Positions 45,239 through 55,011 of a stretch of DNA of 64,000 nucleotides are shown one piece after another (positions within the stretch are counted from its first letter, which is position 1; each line of letters begins with the position of its first letter). The position numbers and the translations under genes are program-made. This DNA is from Phymatolithon calcareum. Its lineage: Eukaryota > Rhodophyta > Florideophyceae > Hapalidiales. Location: the NCBI GenBank assembly GCA_977006965.1, contig OZ345352.1, forward strand, positions 2,170,001 through 2,234,000. Reading direction: 5' to 3'. Under the pieces are notes generated by a model that saw nothing but the letters and a program-made list of their open reading frames with translations, was not told the origin of the DNA and made no database searches.

Positions 45239-45433
45239 TGCAGGATAAAACAACAAACGCAAACAGATTTATTTCTCGACGTCAGGGTACATGCATTTTC
45301 CTCAACGCAGTACATTCTCTTCTACTAAATAAGAAAAAAGGTTGGCACATGAATATGTCACCCCTTTTTAGACGCCAGACACAATGGCAGTTGAACAAAT
45401 TGAAAAATAACGAGCACAATGGTTCGCGCTTTT

Positions 45434-47632
45434 CTAGAATTCACCGCTGTCTCCATCTTCATCAGCACAATACATCCACTTGTCGTTGAATGACATATCT
45501 GCCCCAATATTAACTCCAGGAACAGAAATTGGTGAGTTGGACGAACGAGACCGCGATTGCCCGGCATTCGAACTTTGCATACGCTGCATTCTCACCCATT
45601 CGCGCTTCGCAGACTTGAAAGATGACCACGTCGTGCAGAACTTTTTCTCCCATTCTTGCTCTTGTTTGCTTTTATACTCCTTGTCTGGCTCCATGCCGGC
45701 CATGCCGACAAGTGGGGCTACGAACTGTGAATCCTTTGTCAGTTTCGTACTGACACACCCGCCTAGAGCGCTTGATTCGATTTCCGAAAGGTCCTGATTT
45801 AGTTGCTGTTTGACGAGTCCGCGCAATGCTAGAGCAGTGACGTGGATAGCCTTCAGGGAAAAGCTCGATATTTGGAGCAACTCGTCTGCATTCTTCATAC
45901 GCACAACTTCCATGAGGAGCTTTCTTGCTGTGTCATGAAGACTCACTTCCTCGACATAATCCCAGTGCAGATTCGGTGTGAGGTGCTCCTCCGAAAACTC
46001 GTCTACCTTGTCCCGTGCGGTGTAAACAACCTTGCGTCTGTACTGCAGTGACAGAGAAAGCGAAGGAAAAGCAGCCTGCATGGCTTGAAAAGCGGATTCG
46101 TTGAACTCTATACGACTCTGCTGCGATCCACCTGATACCCTCGCGTTTCCGATATTCCAAATTGACCCCTCCTTAGTCCCTTCCAGATTGGAAGAGTCCT
46201 CTGACAAACTCGCTTTCTTTTGAAATACAATCCGGTACCCTGCAGCAGAGGCAGCGGACTCGTTGGGGAACGCAGATTTGATCTTCTGTGTGAGAAAAAG
46301 CAAGTCGCTGAACAAGACGAGCCTGCACGTTGTACGAGTTCCGCCCAGATAGGACCTCATTGCTGAGTAGAGGCGCTTCAGCAATATTTCGTGATTCGCT
46401 TTCTGATCTTCTACCCCGTCCCATGTTCGCCGTCTCTTTTGTCTGGAACCAGTCCCGATTCCAGACAGCTCGGACTCCCCGTCCGCGGAAACTGTACATC
46501 TTGCCCGTACATCTTCCTCCTCGCCCACGACCTTGTGCACTATGGCAGTTAAATTGGCCCCGGGACTCCGACCGGCATGCACGCAGTCCGCAAGCTCAGA
46601 TAGCCATTGCGGTGGTGGGGTTGTATTGCCCGAGGCTCCTCCGGTTGTCGTTCCTGGTACATATTCCGAACTCACCTCGGCTTCAAAGACGAATTCTTGG
46701 CGCATTGACAGGACAGTGCTCACCATTGCAGCTCGAATAGCACAGGTCCAAATCTTTCCGATATCAGTTCTAAACCGTCCCTTCGTATCCGAACTGACTT
46801 TCGAGAACCAAATTGTTGAAAATCCAGACACGCGCGGTAGAATATTTGCATAAGACGTCAGGCTGTGGTATGCATTATTGGTCAGCCATCCTCGAAGAAC
46901 AGTATGCTTCGACGTGAAGCATGCAACCACGATAAGTATAAGACTTCTGAGCAGAGGTGAGATGAACCTCGTCTTATCTTCCACGAGAAGATCGACTTCT
47001 GGAATGATTAGTTCTGTCTTAGGATGTAGACGCTTCGTTCCGCGGCTATTAGTATGCCCCGCTGACGCTTGAGAGACAATCTGGGCGACAAGCTGCACGG
47101 TGACTTCTTTGATATCTTTGAAGAGCTTCTCGTTCGCCCGGTCGATTTCTGCACGATTTTTCACGAGGATTTCATCACGTATCCCTTGAAGGAAATCGTA
47201 CAACGGGTTGAACATATGGTCTGGGACGGAGGGACCGCGGGGAGCCTCATCGCATGGTGTGGTCTCTGGGGCACTGCCCCTAGCATTTTCCACTACTCCA
47301 GCATCATCGGCTTCTATGCCGGGGCTTTGGCGCTCGTCTTCAGTCGCCATCGATATGACTGCACTCAGAGCTTGGGCCAGGGATCCTGTTTGACAGGATT
47401 CGGGACGTTTTCGAAACGGAAAACCCGGCAAAGAAGCGCTGAGAGCAGATGATATTGCGCCTGCAAGGTTGGAAGCGCAAAGTTGCCGATGTCGGAATGG
47501 TGACGGAGCTGGAGTGTTCCGATCTGCTCCTGAAATTCGAAGCATAATTTTGGGACACTGGACGGGTAGGAGGCCTTGGTCTCCTAGAGGTACGGACAGC
47601 TTTTTTAGTGCGGCAGCCTCCCGAGAGCCCAT
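45434..47632 (-). CDS. CACTA accessory protein 2 (about 732 aa), unknown
   Basis: Function unknown. The frame opens at a TTG (47665); the first ATG is 47630-47632 (MGSREAAALK). Visible parts are an N-terminal disordered half rich in Ser/Pro, a helical stretch (RAEIDRANEKLFKDIKEVTV), a segment of moderate hydrophobicity (LLRSLILIVVACFTSKH, too isolated to call a membrane span), a KRRRTWDG basic patch, and a Ser/Arg-rich tail ending in acidic DEDGDSGEF. There are no recognised motifs. A TATA-like TTATATGC on the minus strand at about 47698-47705 lies about 70 bp upstream of the ATG, with a 39-bp palindrome just beyond. Its constant company with a transposase would be needed to call it a transposition factor. 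Confidence 0.7.
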   Translation of the reverse strand: MGSREAAALKKLSVPLGDQGLLPVQCPKIMLRISGADRNTPAPSPFRHRQLCASNLAGAISSALSASLPGFPFRKRPESCQTGSLAQALSAVISMATEDERQSPGIEADDAGVVENARGSAPETTPCDEAPRGPSVPDHMFNPLYDFLQGIRDEILVKNRAEIDRANEKLFKDIKEVTVQLVAQIVSQASAGHTNSRGTKRLHPKTELIIPEVDLLVEDKTRFISPLLRSLILIVVACFTSKHTVLRGWLTNNAYHSLTSYANILPRVSGFSTIWFSKVSSDTKGRFRTDIGKIWTCAIRAAMVSTVLSMRQEFVFEAEVSSEYVPGTTTGGASGNTTPPPQWLSELADCVHAGRSPGANLTAIVHKVVGEEEDVRARCTVSADGESELSGIGTGSRQKRRRTWDGVEDQKANHEILLKRLYSAMRSYLGGTRTTCRLVLFSDLLFLTQKIKSAFPNESAASAAGYRIVFQKKASLSEDSSNLEGTKEGSIWNIGNARVSGGSQQSRIEFNESAFQAMQAAFPSLSLSLQYRRKVVYTARDKVDEFSEEHLTPNLHWDYVEEVSLHDTARKLLMEVVRMKNADELLQISSFSLKAIHVTALALRGLVKQQLNQDLSEIESSALGGCVSTKLTKDSQFVAPLVGMAGMEPDKEYKSKQEQEWEKKFCTTWSSFKSAKREWVRMQRMQSSNAGQSRSRSSNSPISVPGVNIGADMSFNDKWMYCADEDGDSGEF

Positions 47633-47709
47633 TGTATGGAACAACGTGCACTTGCCACTCTCCAATGCACCATGCAGAATGGAGGTGGATGCAGTTGTGC
47701 ATATAAGGG

Positions 47710-47748
47710 CTACGTATCAACAATTGATTATCAATGGTTGACACGTAG
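47710..47748. promoter_or_regulatory. 39-bp near-perfect palindrome upstream of accessory gene 2
   Basis: The arms CTACGTATCAACAATTGAT and ATCAATGGTTGACACGTAG pair at 17 of 19 positions around a single base. It lies a few bases outside the TATA-like box of the gene that starts at 47632. Its position and symmetry suggest a binding site for a dimeric protein. Confidence 0.5.
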
Positions 47749-49530
47749 TCCTTGTGATTCTGTTCATCTCTTTCAGTACTTGATAAAGGGATATCGTATA
47801 ATCGGCTGACTATTGTTAACATCAGATGACTCAATGAGCCTAATTAGGGTGATATTGCATTGCTTCAAGACACCTGTCCTTATTCCATACAACTCTTTAT
47901 TCATCAGTTATAGGCGCAAGGCTGTTGATCCTATCAAACATCTTCAACGTGCTCAGAAAAGTTTACGTTGAATGTAAGCGAATTCAGACATGCAACGTAA
48001 GTTTTCCGGATCCCATCCAACTTTTTCAATGCGAACGGAAACACCACGTAACGTCCATCCGGGACGTACTCATATAATGCAGCTCACCAGCCCAGTAGCT
48101 GCTAACGTGGCCGACGACATACGTTAGCCCGTCGGCGCTGCCGGATCTTCTCAATTCGCAACCTTAAATTCGCGCCGCCCCCGCACGCAGGTGTTAAAGT
48201 TCCACATCGATGTCGATCTCTTCGCACGAAAATTCCAAAAAGCAGAGTTGATCACCACGGAATTGCAATTCTTTTCTTGTTTTCGTCCACGAATATCCCG
48301 GGATCTGCCGCTCTTCGGCCACTACTTCCCAAGCACTCATCAGCGGACAGCTTCTTTGCTCACCGAGTTACATTTTTTCTCATTTCTGGACCTATGTGAT
48401 ACAAGTACGCGTTTCTACATGCAATTCTGCTTCACGTTGACACCAGAAAGGGTCAAATTCCTGCGTTTGGGCGTGATCGAAATTTCCACGTACGTATTCT
48501 GCAACTCAGCGCGACTGTTTCCTTTCTGTTGCACAGGGGACTAATTTTGAGATCCGCCCATTTGCATTTCGTTTCTCCGTAATTACAGATTCACATGTGA
48601 CCACCGGACATAGCGCCCGCGGTTTTGAAAGAGATATATCTCGCTGTGGAGCCATTTGTGTTTGCGGAATCTTGTACGTTGCGTTCTTCTCCCCACCAAA
48701 GCCCATTCTTTCCTGTCTGCAGCATAGATCTCTAATATTTCCAATTCCAACAATGTTCATTCCCTTTCTGCATGCATACAGATTCTGTGCGTCCCTAGCT
48801 TGGCCGCCAAAGTCTATGAAAGCCGAACTGACAGCTGTGAAGCGAATTCCTCGGGGGACAATAGTCTAACACATTTTGGTCATCTATGCTACGCAGTTTA
48901 CACATGTCACTGGAGAACCACAGTTCTACATGTCCGGCTCCCTGCAGATCGCCAAATTGTTCCTTAATTTAACGGAAAAGGTCCATCCATAGCACAATGC
49001 GTTTTGCATTACTCCTGTTGTTCGCGAATTAGTGCATTTCATGTCACATGCCGAATAGACAATTCGAATAATAAACACGCACCTTGCTCCGATATCTTGA
49101 CCAGCCTTTAAACACCCACTATCTAATTGACCTTCATGTTCAGACTGGTTGCTCTCTTCTCATTTTTGAGAAACGTCTCGTAGGAACTGACATAGATCTA
49201 TCACAATTGCTGCGAAAAATGTCTGTCACTACTATCAGACTTCTCTGGTGAAGAATGTTATACTCTGCTAACAAATACTGTCAGATGGCTAAGTCTTCCG
49301 TCAGCCATAAACTCCAGCAGATTAGACAGACTACAGCTGATTGCTGCTCACAGAAAACATGATAGTTCCCATGACAAGTGTCTGTTGTCAAGCCTACATG
49401 AATTGCAGTCTGCAACTGGCAAAGAAGTCGACTGCTTAAGTCAGAGAATTAATGGCTGAAAAGACAAAGAAGTATGATAGTTGCAATCAGAGAACAGTGT
49501 GCAATTTCTCTGTCGGGGCACCGGTGTACG
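47749..49530. other. Right arm of the CACTA element
   Basis: There is no convincing gene; the open stretches are short and on both strands. The last 350 bp (about 49190-49500) hold several CTGTCA/TCAGA motifs, likely transposase-binding repeats. Unrecognised cargo exons in 48100-48900 cannot be excluded. Confidence 0.45.
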
Positions 49531-50078
49531 CTCCCCTAGTGTAATTTCTCTGTACGAAGACTTAAACAACACAGAAATTCTCATGAGACTATTTTTGTGC
49601 CTAAATGTGCGCTAATTCCATGTTTTAGGGAAAATGGCTGTATAAAATAGTAATTTGTGTCATGAATCAACCTAAAATGAGCTGTTAGGTCGAGTTTAGG
49701 AAAACAATTAAGTGTTCAATCCGGTTTCAATCCGGTTCAAAAATAAGTTTCGAATCCGGAGCACATCCAGTTGAAAGATTCATAGAGTTCAATCCAATCG
49801 GCCATGCACCGGATTAGGCCATTCTAATCCACGATGTGATCTGCTTCTAGAAAAGCGAATCCGATCGCGGGTCAGTAACCCGAAATATTTCGAATAAATT
49901 ATCCAGTAAGGGCTAGAATTAGCCTCCGGAGCGACGGATGACTGGTTTCATCCTTCCGAGACAATCTCTGATCACGAGCCGCTTTTATGATGTACTCAAA
50001 TTTTTCATCCTCTACTACTAAAATCGCTGTCTGTGTGTGCGTCTGTCGGTGACTCTTTGATTCTCATTGGTTACATTT

Positions 50079-50810
50079 TTAGAAGATAAGGTTCAACAGG
50101 GTGGATACGCGCTGAGGTGATGGATCACTCGGCAATCCCCAGTTTTCTATTGGCATTATCTTAGACCCGAGTATGCGTTGGAGTGCAATAAGCTCAACTT
50201 CAGTACCTTGTAGGAAATACTCACCGAAAATTGATTTCCTGCACAACGGAGCTCTGTTAAAAATCAGTCTTAGGCATCTTAGCCTTGTCGTCCTGTCCCT
50301 TATTTGTAACACTCCTGGCAACTTCTTATGCTTGTTTATCGGGATTTTCACTGAGCGATCCTCTTCGCATTTTTGCCACACTTGGATTGCATCTTCTAAT
50401 CGCCGCTTCTTTGACACTTTACCTTCTTCTGCTTGTTTCAATGCTTTGCTGCGGTGCTCCTCGTTTCTGAGATAGTTAATGTCCTTCGATACTTCTGCCA
50501 TATCCTCCTGTCTTCCTCGGTATTCTTCTGCCTATTCCAGGTACGTTTTCCGTTTTAACAGGCTTAAAGCAAACCTTTCTGCTTGTTGAGTCCTCCTCAC
50601 CTCTGGAATATCTAGCCGACAGAGCACTCTCATTCGATTTTTTCGATGCTCCGCATATTTCCCGAAGACATACTTGTAAAAAAGACCTTCTGCTGCCTCA
50701 ATTACTGATAGCAACCGCTTCGTCATCGGATTCAGATGACTTGCATACTCCCACTTGGGGAGAATCAACGACTTGAAAATCCTTAAAGAATATGTTTGAC
50801 GGGTCACTCG
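50079..50810 (-). pseudogene. LINE-X fragment 5
   Basis: Minus-strand translation gives EYASHLNPMTKRLLSVIEAA, YVFGKYAEHRKNRMRVLCRL (near 50640), the coiled middle and TTRLRCLRLIFNRAPLCRKS (near 50250), then breaks up. It is 5' truncated and frameshifted. It is inserted in the upstream region of gene E. Confidence 0.7.
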
Positions 50811-50879
50811 AAGGAGATTATCCCCGAAGTTACTCAGTCCCGTGTTCCAATGGCTAGTGACTGCGCATGATTAAGATAA

Positions 50880-51272
50880 AATACCGTACGACAAACCGAA
50901 TGATATCCCGGCCATCCTCGGGTTTTCCAAGGTGAGACATCGACAGTTGGCTATAAAATATGCAAGCGGAAAGTTCCCTCAAGTGAGCACGACGCTAATA
51001 TCGAATATATTCGGAATGACAGCAGAGCGCCAGCTGGAGACCATACGCATGAACCTAACAAAGTATGAACTGGACTCCGGAGAAATGTTAAGAACGGAAG
51101 AGGCATTAGACTCCATACTACTCTACAGCGTCACCATAATTGACAATATGGAGAACGACGAGTTCCTGTATTAGGGATCAGGCGATATACTAGAATAAAC
51201 AAGTTACGAAAAGATGCTCCCGTGCAGTCTTAGGAGTGTTAATGAGGGCTTTCAAATAAAAAACTAAACAGT
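50880..51272 (+). pseudogene. LINE-B/C-type C-terminus and 3' end
   Basis: The frame reading VRHRQLAIKYASGKFPQ (about 50935) through EEALDSILLYSVTIID to a stop at 51172-51174 aligns with the LINE-B end (HRTLAIK ... KRALDELL) at 11610-11819 and with the LINE-C end at 53149-53313. The 3' end is GGGCTTTCAAATAAA at about 51250. It is 5' truncated. Confidence 0.65.
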
Positions 51273-51720
51273 TGCAAAAAAACATTGTTTTCAATGCTGA
51301 TCATATATTAGATATAATCAGTGCACTATTTTTGTATCCTTACACTTTCTAAAAATGTCGAAGATGTAAACACGGAAGTATTTCTGAGACTAATAATAGA
51401 ACTCAAGCTATTCTGAGGTGAAAAACACAAGAGTGACGAGATTTTGTTTCACGCTGGCAAGAGTTAATACTGAAGCCAACAATTATGACTCATTCTCCCG
51501 GTATTACGCATTTGCGAGTGCCGTCTCGCGGGATCGCTGCCATAACAATCAATCCGAGTCCCGCGGCGTGACGCATCGTCTACAGTTCTTAAAATGTTGA
51601 ATGACTCCATGCTTATTTGAAAACGCAACGAAGAGCACGAAGTGCGCGCGAACGCGGCAACAATGTTAACGAGCGACATATGTCACAGATTCGATGTTTC
51701 CAAAGCTACCACGCATTGCA
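51273..51720 (+). other. Upstream region of proline-rich gene E
   Basis: Same-strand homologue of 3215-3658 and 25170-25558. There is no gene in it. Confidence 0.55.
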
Positions 51721-51728
51721 TATATAAA
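51721..51728 (+). promoter_or_regulatory. TATA box of proline-rich gene E
   Basis: TATATAAA followed by CACC, 203 bp upstream of the ATG of E. Confidence 0.6.
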
Positions 51729-51923
51729 CACCTCATGTCATCTTCTCCCCCACAAGAGAATGCTCAGCTCAGAAACCAAGCTCGTACTCCGTCTCATCAC
51801 CCGCTCTAACTTCTCTTGCAACCCCAGCCGCCAGATCACTAGCCCATTCAAATAAGCACTCTTCGGTCATCCGTGATACTCTTCCGCTGACGTCTTATCT
51901 TCCGGCGTATTTGCTATTCTACT

Positions 51924-52046
51924 ATGCCGTGTCAAAACCCGCCGCCTCGCCGCCCTCCGAAGACTCCATACAACCCGCCGTTGAACGGAGGAGAAGTTCC
52001 GCCGATGGACCCTTCGCTTCCTGGAAGCCTGGCGCATCAGCACTGA
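51924..52046 (+). CDS. Small proline-rich protein E (40 aa), TPYNPPL family
   Basis: Unknown function. MPCQNPPPRR, then PPKTPYNPPLNGGEVPPM, then DPSLPGSLAHQH. It differs from A at 11 of 123 bases. All changes within residues 11-28 are silent, while residues 8-10 become P-R-R and residue 29 becomes D. Its TATA box is intact. No B-type partner follows in this unit; the DNA downstream is the A-type tail and then retroelement insertions. Confidence 0.6.
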   Translation: MPCQNPPPRRPPKTPYNPPLNGGEVPPMDPSLPGSLAHQH

Positions 52047-53133
52047 ACAGGCTAAGTCTGTGAAATGTATCTTCATTGGTTTAACTTTAACGAATTCTCT
52101 GGGCGTTGCTCTAATTTCCGCTTTGATTTTAGTTTGAGTTATCTACGTAGTGCTAGTAAAAATTGGGTAATGATGTTCGTTGGACAGTTATTACTTTAAT
52201 AAACTGAGCAAACAGTTGTTTTCCTTGTCCCTCGTGTTGTGCAGCGCCGACGCTACGATTGGAATGATCATGAATGGAGAGACTAAAATAGATCTTCGCA
52301 CCAACGGACCAGCAGATGTCTCGCAATTTACTTGGCCGCTGTGAAGTGGTGATGAGCTCGAAAGGTGAATTGGCCGCGTCTGGTGCATGGAAGAGAGAGC
52401 GGGAAGTCGAAACGACTTCCGGATCCTTCTGAACGGATGTTCTAAATTTGCACGCCTAATACCCCACGAAAATGGTGCATGCTCATCTACAAGCATAGCA
52501 AGTGCACGAGGTTTTGAATTATGCCCGACAAGACCTTGCATATTCTCTCTCGTCAACGCAGGAACTAGATTAAAAAATAGTCCCATGCTACGGAAATCCA
52601 GTTTGATTTCGAGCCGAAATAAGGTCACTAGGGAGCAGAGAAACATTGTTGTGGTACATAAGCGAAGAAGTAGCCTGTAGCGGGTAGCACCTGAGGAATC
52701 CTTGTCCGTATATTCGTAAAAATGTGGGGCTTTTAAAAATAAACTTACCAAAAACAATTTGATTGTAGTCTTATTCACTTACACCCAATGTGCATTGTGC
52801 ATGTTTAGCAACGGTTGAGTGTTTACATATTTTTAGTGAACAGTTGATCTTTGCTGCACTCGGAAATGTTTCCCAAAAGAGCGTAGAAATCATTCTAACG
52901 ACCGCACGCAACTCTAGAAATAGCGTCATTGCCGACTTATGTTGCTATAACTGATTCATCCACACGGCGCACCGAGCTGCTGAGATCGCAGTAACAATGC
53001 ATGAATGTTTCCTTGTGGCATGTGTCTCGGTGACGAACTTTTCTATGTTGTCCAGCATTTACACAAGCGCCGCACGATAAGGCCGCGCGACATGGAAACA
53101 CACTCAATTTTATCTTACAAAAGACATCTTTGC
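52047..53133 (+). repeat. Tail of the A-type unit, unit 3
   Basis: Same-strand homologue of 3982-5110, including the embedded retrotransposon 3' end near 52450-52745. No gene is seen. Confidence 0.65.
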
Positions 53134-53146
53134 ACTTGAAAAATAT

Positions 53147-53527
53147 AATTCGGCACCAGAGCCAGAGAGCATATGGAGACCCTTGAACGCACGCTAGCAG
53201 GGTACGAACTCGAAGGAGAAAAACGACTGGAAACAGAAAAGGCGCTAGATGAGCTCTTACTATTTAGCAAGACACTCATAGAACGCATGGAGAACGAAGA
53301 AGGCCTGTATTAATCCGCAGAATGCAAGGCAAAAAGTGGTCGAGTCCAAGCACCAACAATCCCGTAGAGGACTGAGATAGGACTACTTTGAGTCCTAAGT
53401 TTTCCCGTCTGCGATTCTAGTGGACGTTTTGTGAGCTACACAAAGGTAGGTAGCACCAGAGGAAGCCTTGCCCATATCTTCGGAAGTCTGTGGGGCTTTT
53501 AAATAAACTTGAAAGGAAAAAAAAAAG
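53147..53527 (+). mobile_element. LINE-C, 5'-truncated, 13-bp target-site duplication
   Basis: Flanked by ACTTGAAAAATAT at 53134-53146 and 53528-53540. It begins inside the C-terminal coding region (TRAREHMETLERTLAGYELE from 53149; stop at 53311-53313 after ENEEGLY). It continues through a 200-bp 3' UTR with the AGGTAGGTAGCACCAGAGG block and ends TTTTAAATAAACTTGAAAGG and then A residues. It defines the family to which 15830, 33277 and 54402 belong. Confidence 0.85.
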
Positions 53528-53540
53528 ACTTGAAAAATAT

Positions 53541-54385
53541 CCGCCATCTTCGCCCCTCGACAACTGAACCCCTCCCCCGGCCCAAGCAACCGATTCCCGT
53601 CTTTTGCTGTACTCACTATTAGCTCATATGTGCCGCGCGTCCATCAACGACAAACGTCCGGCACTCCGATCATCTTCCCCAATCAACCATACCTGGTCGA
53701 AACCTTCTACTGCTTCCACAGCCCGTCCCTTAGATTTGTCGTAGCTTTTCGCATTTTCACGTCGTTGAGTATGTGTCTGTACTAGCCTTTATGACTGTAC
53801 TATACTGCACCATAGACATGCATAGCACTTTTGCCAGTACAGCTTAAAGTAGTGGTTTGGAATGAACAGATGATGTTTCTATTAGCTTCTTCTCACCGTC
53901 AGGGTTACAGTTAGATCTTGCAGGAATAGAGAGAGTAGCAAAATTCTCCGAGAAAATGAACACGACTATTTTCCGTAATATGGCGAAAGAAAGAGGTCGT
54001 TGTTGCGGTTCAATCTGTACATCATTAACGTGCTAGTCGCATATCCTTGCCCGACCACGGATGGGATATGCTGTTCTCGGAAGTGACTTTCGGATCCTTT
54101 GCAACCGATTCCCTGCACTACAATCCGTCATTCTGCACAATCATGGTACTAGTTTTCAATAAAAACCTTTCTACAGAACCTAGAAACATTCTTTCATTCA
54201 CCCAGACAAAGCAGCAATGTTTCAAAAATCCTGTGGCCAAAGTTGTATTAGTGAAAACCGTATAAATCTTCGAAAGAACGAGAAATCTTCGTCCGCATTT
54301 GCGCAATAATCCTCGACGTGATGGTTACACTGAATGTAGCAGGCCAAAACCCGAGCTTCCTGGCCAACAGCAAAAGGATGATGTT
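53541..54385 (+). repeat. Remainder of the unit 3 tail
   Basis: Matches 30880-31400 of unit 2 (shared TAGATCTTGCAGGAATAGAG and AGAAAGAGG blocks). No gene is seen. Confidence 0.55.
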
Positions 54386-54397
54386 AAATATCTGCGA

Positions 54398-54999
54398 CCA
54401 CGTGTGGTATTGTTTTTTTCCCTTTCAAGTTAATTTAAAAGCCCCACAGACTTCCGAAGATATGCACAAGGCTTCCTCTGATGCTACCTACCTTTGTGCA
54501 GCTCCCGAAACGTCCATCAGTATGGCGGACGGGAAAAACGCAGGACTCAAAATAGTCCTATCTCAGTCCTCTACGGGATTGACGTGTGGTACAATGGTTG
54601 AACTGCCTCCGTGCACCTGTGCGCATGTTTCGGTATGACACAGGAAGGAATGTGAGGTCGCTGGTTCGAGTCCTGTCACAAGCAAGAATTGAATTACGTT
54701 CTGTGAAGGGCACACGGATTTCGTTGTGTAGTGGTGTGCCACAGTACTCGCGGGAAGCAGTTACGCGAGTACCCAGAATGGTTCCAGCTCGCGAACATCT
54801 TAGCGGCCCCCTAGATATGAGGTACCTTAGTGTAGCTCGAATGTCATGCAATAAACAAGCAAACAAATATCTAACGGTAGAGGAATTACGTAGGGAGAAA
54901 CTGCTTGAAGTACTCAAATTCGTGAACAATGAGGGGTTGCTTGACAACCCCAGATGTTAACTCTAGTTAACGTCTTCTGCAGTAAAGAAAGAAAGAAAC
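54398..54999 (+). mobile_element. Chimeric insertion: inverse LINE-C tail plus tRNA-headed SINE with LINE-A-like 3' end
   Basis: Bounded by AAATATCTGCGA at 54386-54397 and 55000-55011. 54402-54580 is an inverse LINE-C 3' end (poly-T side first). From 54579 a tRNA-like head follows with A box TGGTACAATGG (54587-54597) and B box GGTTCGAGTCC (54663-54673). After it, the last 150 bp resemble the LINE-A end: LTVEELRREKLLEVLKFVNN read in frame parallels KTVEEVCRERPLAVLKFLNN of LINE-A, and the tail is again GCAGTAAA plus GAAA repeats. This is a SINE built on, and probably moved by, a LINE-A relative. Confidence 0.7.
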
Positions 55000-55011
55000 A
55001 AATATCTGCGA

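Larger units (their letters stand above)
38397..49541 (+). mobile_element. CACTA-type DNA transposon, 11.1 kb, three long open reading frames
   Basis: Perfect 11-bp inverted ends CACTAGGGGAG (38397-38407 and inverse 49531-49541). It is inserted into element M at a TA, which is duplicated (empty site reading ATCTAATTTC, seen in inverse at 22070). Copies of the TCTGTCAG/CTGTCAGA type occur within about 350 bp of either end, as in other CACTA elements. It encodes a transposase on plus (41057-45238), flanked by a divergent gene on its left (39116-40363) and a convergent gene on its right (45434-47632). Intact frames and ends suggest a recent insertion. The TA duplication fits the CACTA/Mirage/Chapaev group, in which 2-4 bp duplications are known. 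Confidence 0.85.
38164..49969 (+). mobile_element. Mutator-like element M, second copy, split by the CACTA element
   Basis: The ends are AGCGTTTGTCTCGGACGGAT and, in inverse, AGAGATTGTCTCGGAAGGAT. A 10-bp duplication GATCACGAGC lies at 38154-38163 and 49970-49979; unit 1 has the empty site at about 2838. Without the CACTA element it is about 659 bp, close to the 662 bp of the copy at 21650. The long duplication and inverted ends point to the Mutator superfamily. It has no transposase of its own. Confidence 0.8.

Noticed and set aside
46330-46740. Plus-strand frame of 136 codons and neighbours within 45480-47450
   Set aside because: Antisense to the long minus-strand accessory gene 2. The long uninterrupted minus frame is the more credible one.
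54579-54690. Possible tRNA gene (A and B boxes)
   Set aside because: The boxes are spaced too far apart for a simple tRNA, the T stem is mispaired, no acceptor stem closes, and it is joined to a LINE-like tail inside a target-site duplication. A SINE head explains it.
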